A stretch of DNA of 5,819 nt from positions 1-5,819 of the forward strand of contig JALUMZ010000312.1 in assembly GCA_027055635.1 (NCBI GenBank), read 5' to 3'. Shown here piece after piece: positions 4,743 through 5,819 of this stretch (position 1 is its first letter; the number at the start of each line of letters is the position of its first letter). Made by a program: the position numbers and the translations under genes. Below the pieces are notes generated by a model. That model searched no databases. It was given only the letters and a program-made list of their open reading frames with translations, and had not been told where the DNA came from. This stretch comes from Campylobacteraceae bacterium. GTDB taxonomy: Bacteria > Campylobacterota > Campylobacteria > Campylobacterales > Sulfurospirillaceae.

Positions 4743-5347
4743 TGAATAATAACACTTTATACAAGCACAAGAAGATATTGACTCTTCTTGTGCTTATTTT
4801 ATTTACTGTGACACTACAAGCAAAGAAATTTGTATATAATGATGGTGTTATAGTAAATAAAACAGAGGTTAAAATAGAAGAGATGGCAAATGAACTCTAC
4901 AAGAAAACTGGAGTTGGCGCCTATCTTTTGGCAAAACGAGAATTGAACGGAAAGAGTGTAGTAGAGTATGAAAAATCCTTTGCTTCCAAACTACAGCACC
5001 CTTACACTATACTTATGATTACACTGAAAGAACAAAAAGTAGATGTGTTTAACTCTCCTGATTTGGACAAGAATTTTGATAAAGAAGCAATGCTCTCACC
5101 GTTTCCATGGAGTGGAACTATCATCCCACTTTTAACCGGCAAAAAGAATTATAGCGTAAGTGCCGCTATGCTAAATGGCTATGCCGATATGGTACAACAG
5201 ATAGCTGATTCAAAAAATATAGAACTAAAAAGCGGCATAGGCAGTACAAATAGAAATATGATATTTTTTCTTAAAATATTTGTCTATCTCTTTTTAATTT
5301 TGGTTATTGGTTGGTATTTTATAAATAGGGTAAGAAAAAATAGATGA
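4742..5347 (+). CDS. Exported, C-terminally anchored protein, possibly TPM-domain-like
   Basis: A 201-residue protein. Residues 1-27 look like a signal peptide: a KHKK basic start, a leucine-rich core, then LQA before a probable cut at 27/28. The middle (about 30-165) would be periplasmic. A second hydrophobic helix at about 174-193 is followed by a basic NRVRKNR end, which would anchor the protein with its tail inside. The opening of the mature part (VYNDGVIVNKTEVKIEEMANELYKKTGVGAYLLA) resembles the start of TPM domains, where a short strand is followed by a helix and 'KKTG' before a strand. The match is partial and from memory, and no catalytic residues can be named. The gene starts on the TAATG overlap with no good ribosome-binding site, and its end overlaps the FixH-like gene as ATGA. 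Codons 8-18 contain a strong terminator-like hairpin. A role in oxidase assembly or quality control is a guess from context. Confidence 0.82.
   Translation: MNNNTLYKHKKILTLLVLILFTVTLQAKKFVYNDGVIVNKTEVKIEEMANELYKKTGVGAYLLAKRELNGKSVVEYEKSFASKLQHPYTILMITLKEQKVDVFNSPDLDKNFDKEAMLSPFPWSGTIIPLLTGKKNYSVSAAMLNGYADMVQQIADSKNIELKSGIGSTNRNMIFFLKIFVYLFLILVIGWYFINRVRKNR
4763..4804 (+). terminator. Intrinsic terminator-like hairpin inside the start of the downstream gene
   Basis: AAGCACAAGAAGA at 4763-4775 and TCTTCTTGTGCTT at 4783-4795 are perfect reverse complements: a 13-bp stem with no mismatch and a 7-nt loop (TATTGAC). ATTTTATTT (4796-4804) follows at once, giving the U-rich tail of a + strand terminator. 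The bases before the hairpin are not rich in A, so it would not terminate - strand transcription well. It starts 20 nt after the stop of the micro-protein gene, where an operon terminator is expected, yet it is also 21 nt inside the next coding frame. It could end most transcripts after the oxidase genes and allow some read-through. Function is inferred from shape. Confidence 0.7.
4831..4840 (+). promoter_or_regulatory. Possible internal -10 promoter element after the hairpin
   Basis: TGTATATAAT contains a perfect TATAAT at 4835-4840 with a TG two bases upstream. It sits about 30 bp after the terminator-like hairpin, so it could supply transcripts for the FixH-like gene that escape the terminator. 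There is no clear T-rich tract or -35 box before it, and such matches are frequent by chance in DNA this rich in A and T. Confidence 0.2.
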
Positions 5348-5819
5348 GTAAGAAAACACAGAGAAATTATTGGCCTCATGCCATACTTGGGATAATTTTA
5401 GCAGTTGTGATTGGTGGGGCTTTAACAGTAAATCTTGCCGTACACAATCCTGTCCAAGAGTCAAACTATTTTATGAAAACATATCAGGATTTTGAAGATA
5501 ATGCTTATGAATTAGAGAAGCAAAAGGATGAATTTGATAAAAATTTTGTCATATCTTACTCTATTAGAAAATTTAAAATAGGCAAAAATCCCCTAAAATT
5601 AAAAATAAAAAATAAAATAACAAAAAAACTTGTAAATGATGCTGATATAGATTTACTATTGACAAGACCGGAAACAAATGATTTCAATAAAAAGTTAAAA
5701 CCTCTTAAAGTAGAAAATGGAGTATATACTTTTGAAGATTTAGATATTAAAAAACTTGGTAGATGGAAGATCTACACAACCACTAAAATAGAAAAATATA
5801 CTGGATTTAACTCTTATGA
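5344..5819 (+). CDS. FixH/CcoH-family cbb3 oxidase assembly protein (3' truncated by window edge)
   Basis: 158 complete codons are visible and the frame is still open at the last base. The TGA at 5817-5819 is out of frame. The first residues are MSKKTQRNYWPHA, then a membrane helix at about 12-33, then AVHNPVQESNYFMKTYQDFEDNAYELEKQKDEFDKNF. This resembles the FixH proteins of Campylobacterota, in which a short 'NPV' turn and a 'Y..D...Y' helix follow the helix. Further on, LLLTRPETNDFNK at about 104-116 and GRWKIYTTTKI at 139-149 match the RP and GRW landmarks of the periplasmic FixH domain. FixH/CcoH is a single-pass factor needed for assembly or stability of cbb3 oxidase in other bacteria. 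The ATG overlaps the stop of the upstream gene as ATGA, and the nearest Shine-Dalgarno-like bases (TAGGG at 5326-5330) are too distant to be good, so translation is probably coupled. The visible part is rich in lysine and asparagine codons, in line with low GC. Confidence 0.8.
   Translation, partial: MSKKTQRNYWPHAILGIILAVVIGGALTVNLAVHNPVQESNYFMKTYQDFEDNAYELEKQKDEFDKNFVISYSIRKFKIGKNPLKLKIKNKITKKLVNDADIDLLLTRPETNDFNKKLKPLKVENGVYTFEDLDIKKLGRWKIYTTTKIEKYTGFNSY

Noticed and set aside
5817..5819. TGA at the last three bases as the stop of the FixH-like gene
   Set aside because: The gene's frame runs 5815-5817 (TAT) then GA, so this TGA is out of frame and the gene continues beyond the window.
1..5819. 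CRISPR arrays, tRNA or rRNA genes, insertion sequences, attachment sites
   Set aside because: No tandem repeat-spacer pattern, no cloverleaf-like segment, no transposase or integrase motif, and no long terminal repeat was seen. The window is compact, ordinary operon DNA apart from the points listed.

Overview
The window (5,819 bp, low GC, all genes on the + strand) looks like chromosomal DNA from a Campylobacterota (epsilonproteobacterial) organism, most like Sulfurimonas or its relatives. The reasons are the gene order (histidine kinase, OmpR-type regulator, ccoN-ccoO-ccoQ-ccoP, then small membrane proteins and a FixH-type gene), the form of the CcoQ and DUF4006-like proteins, and a T-rich promoter with a good -10 box and no clear -35 box. 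The genus is inference.

Layout. Positions 1-398 hold the C-terminal ATPase end of a sensor histidine kinase whose start lies outside the window. It overlaps a full OmpR/PhoB-class response regulator (388-1062) by 11 bp. The 120-bp gap at 1063-1182 is dense in signals: three perfect ATTTAAT heptamers at exact 11-bp spacing (1063-1091), a T-rich/TATAAT promoter (1111-1128), a short inverted repeat over the -10, a TGTGA direct repeat, and a strong ribosome-binding site. Next comes the cbb3-type cytochrome c oxidase operon: ccoN (1183-2646), ccoO (2658-3323), ccoQ (3334-3561, GTG start) and ccoP (3564-4415). After it come a DUF4006-like single-pass protein (4419-4631), a 33-residue membrane micro-protein (4641-4742) that is easily overlooked, an exported and C-terminally anchored protein with a resemblance to TPM-domain proteins (4742-5347), and a FixH/CcoH-family gene cut by the right edge (5344-5819).

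How it works together. CcoN reduces O2 at a heme b3-CuB centre. CcoO and CcoP carry three c-type hemes that pass electrons to it, CcoQ is a small stabilising subunit, and FixH/CcoH-type proteins assist assembly. The two-component system next door is a natural candidate regulator, and the 11-bp tandem heptamers upstream of the ccoN promoter have the layout expected for its binding site.

Most notable points: (1) the tandem heptamer array; (2) a perfect 13-bp hairpin with a U-rich tail, i.e. a textbook intrinsic terminator, lying inside the first codons of the TPM-like gene, so it may work as an attenuator between the oxidase genes and the assembly genes; (3) the 33-residue micro-protein, whose stop overlaps the start of the next gene as TAATG and which could be an undescribed small oxidase subunit. 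None has been tested; these are readings of the sequence.
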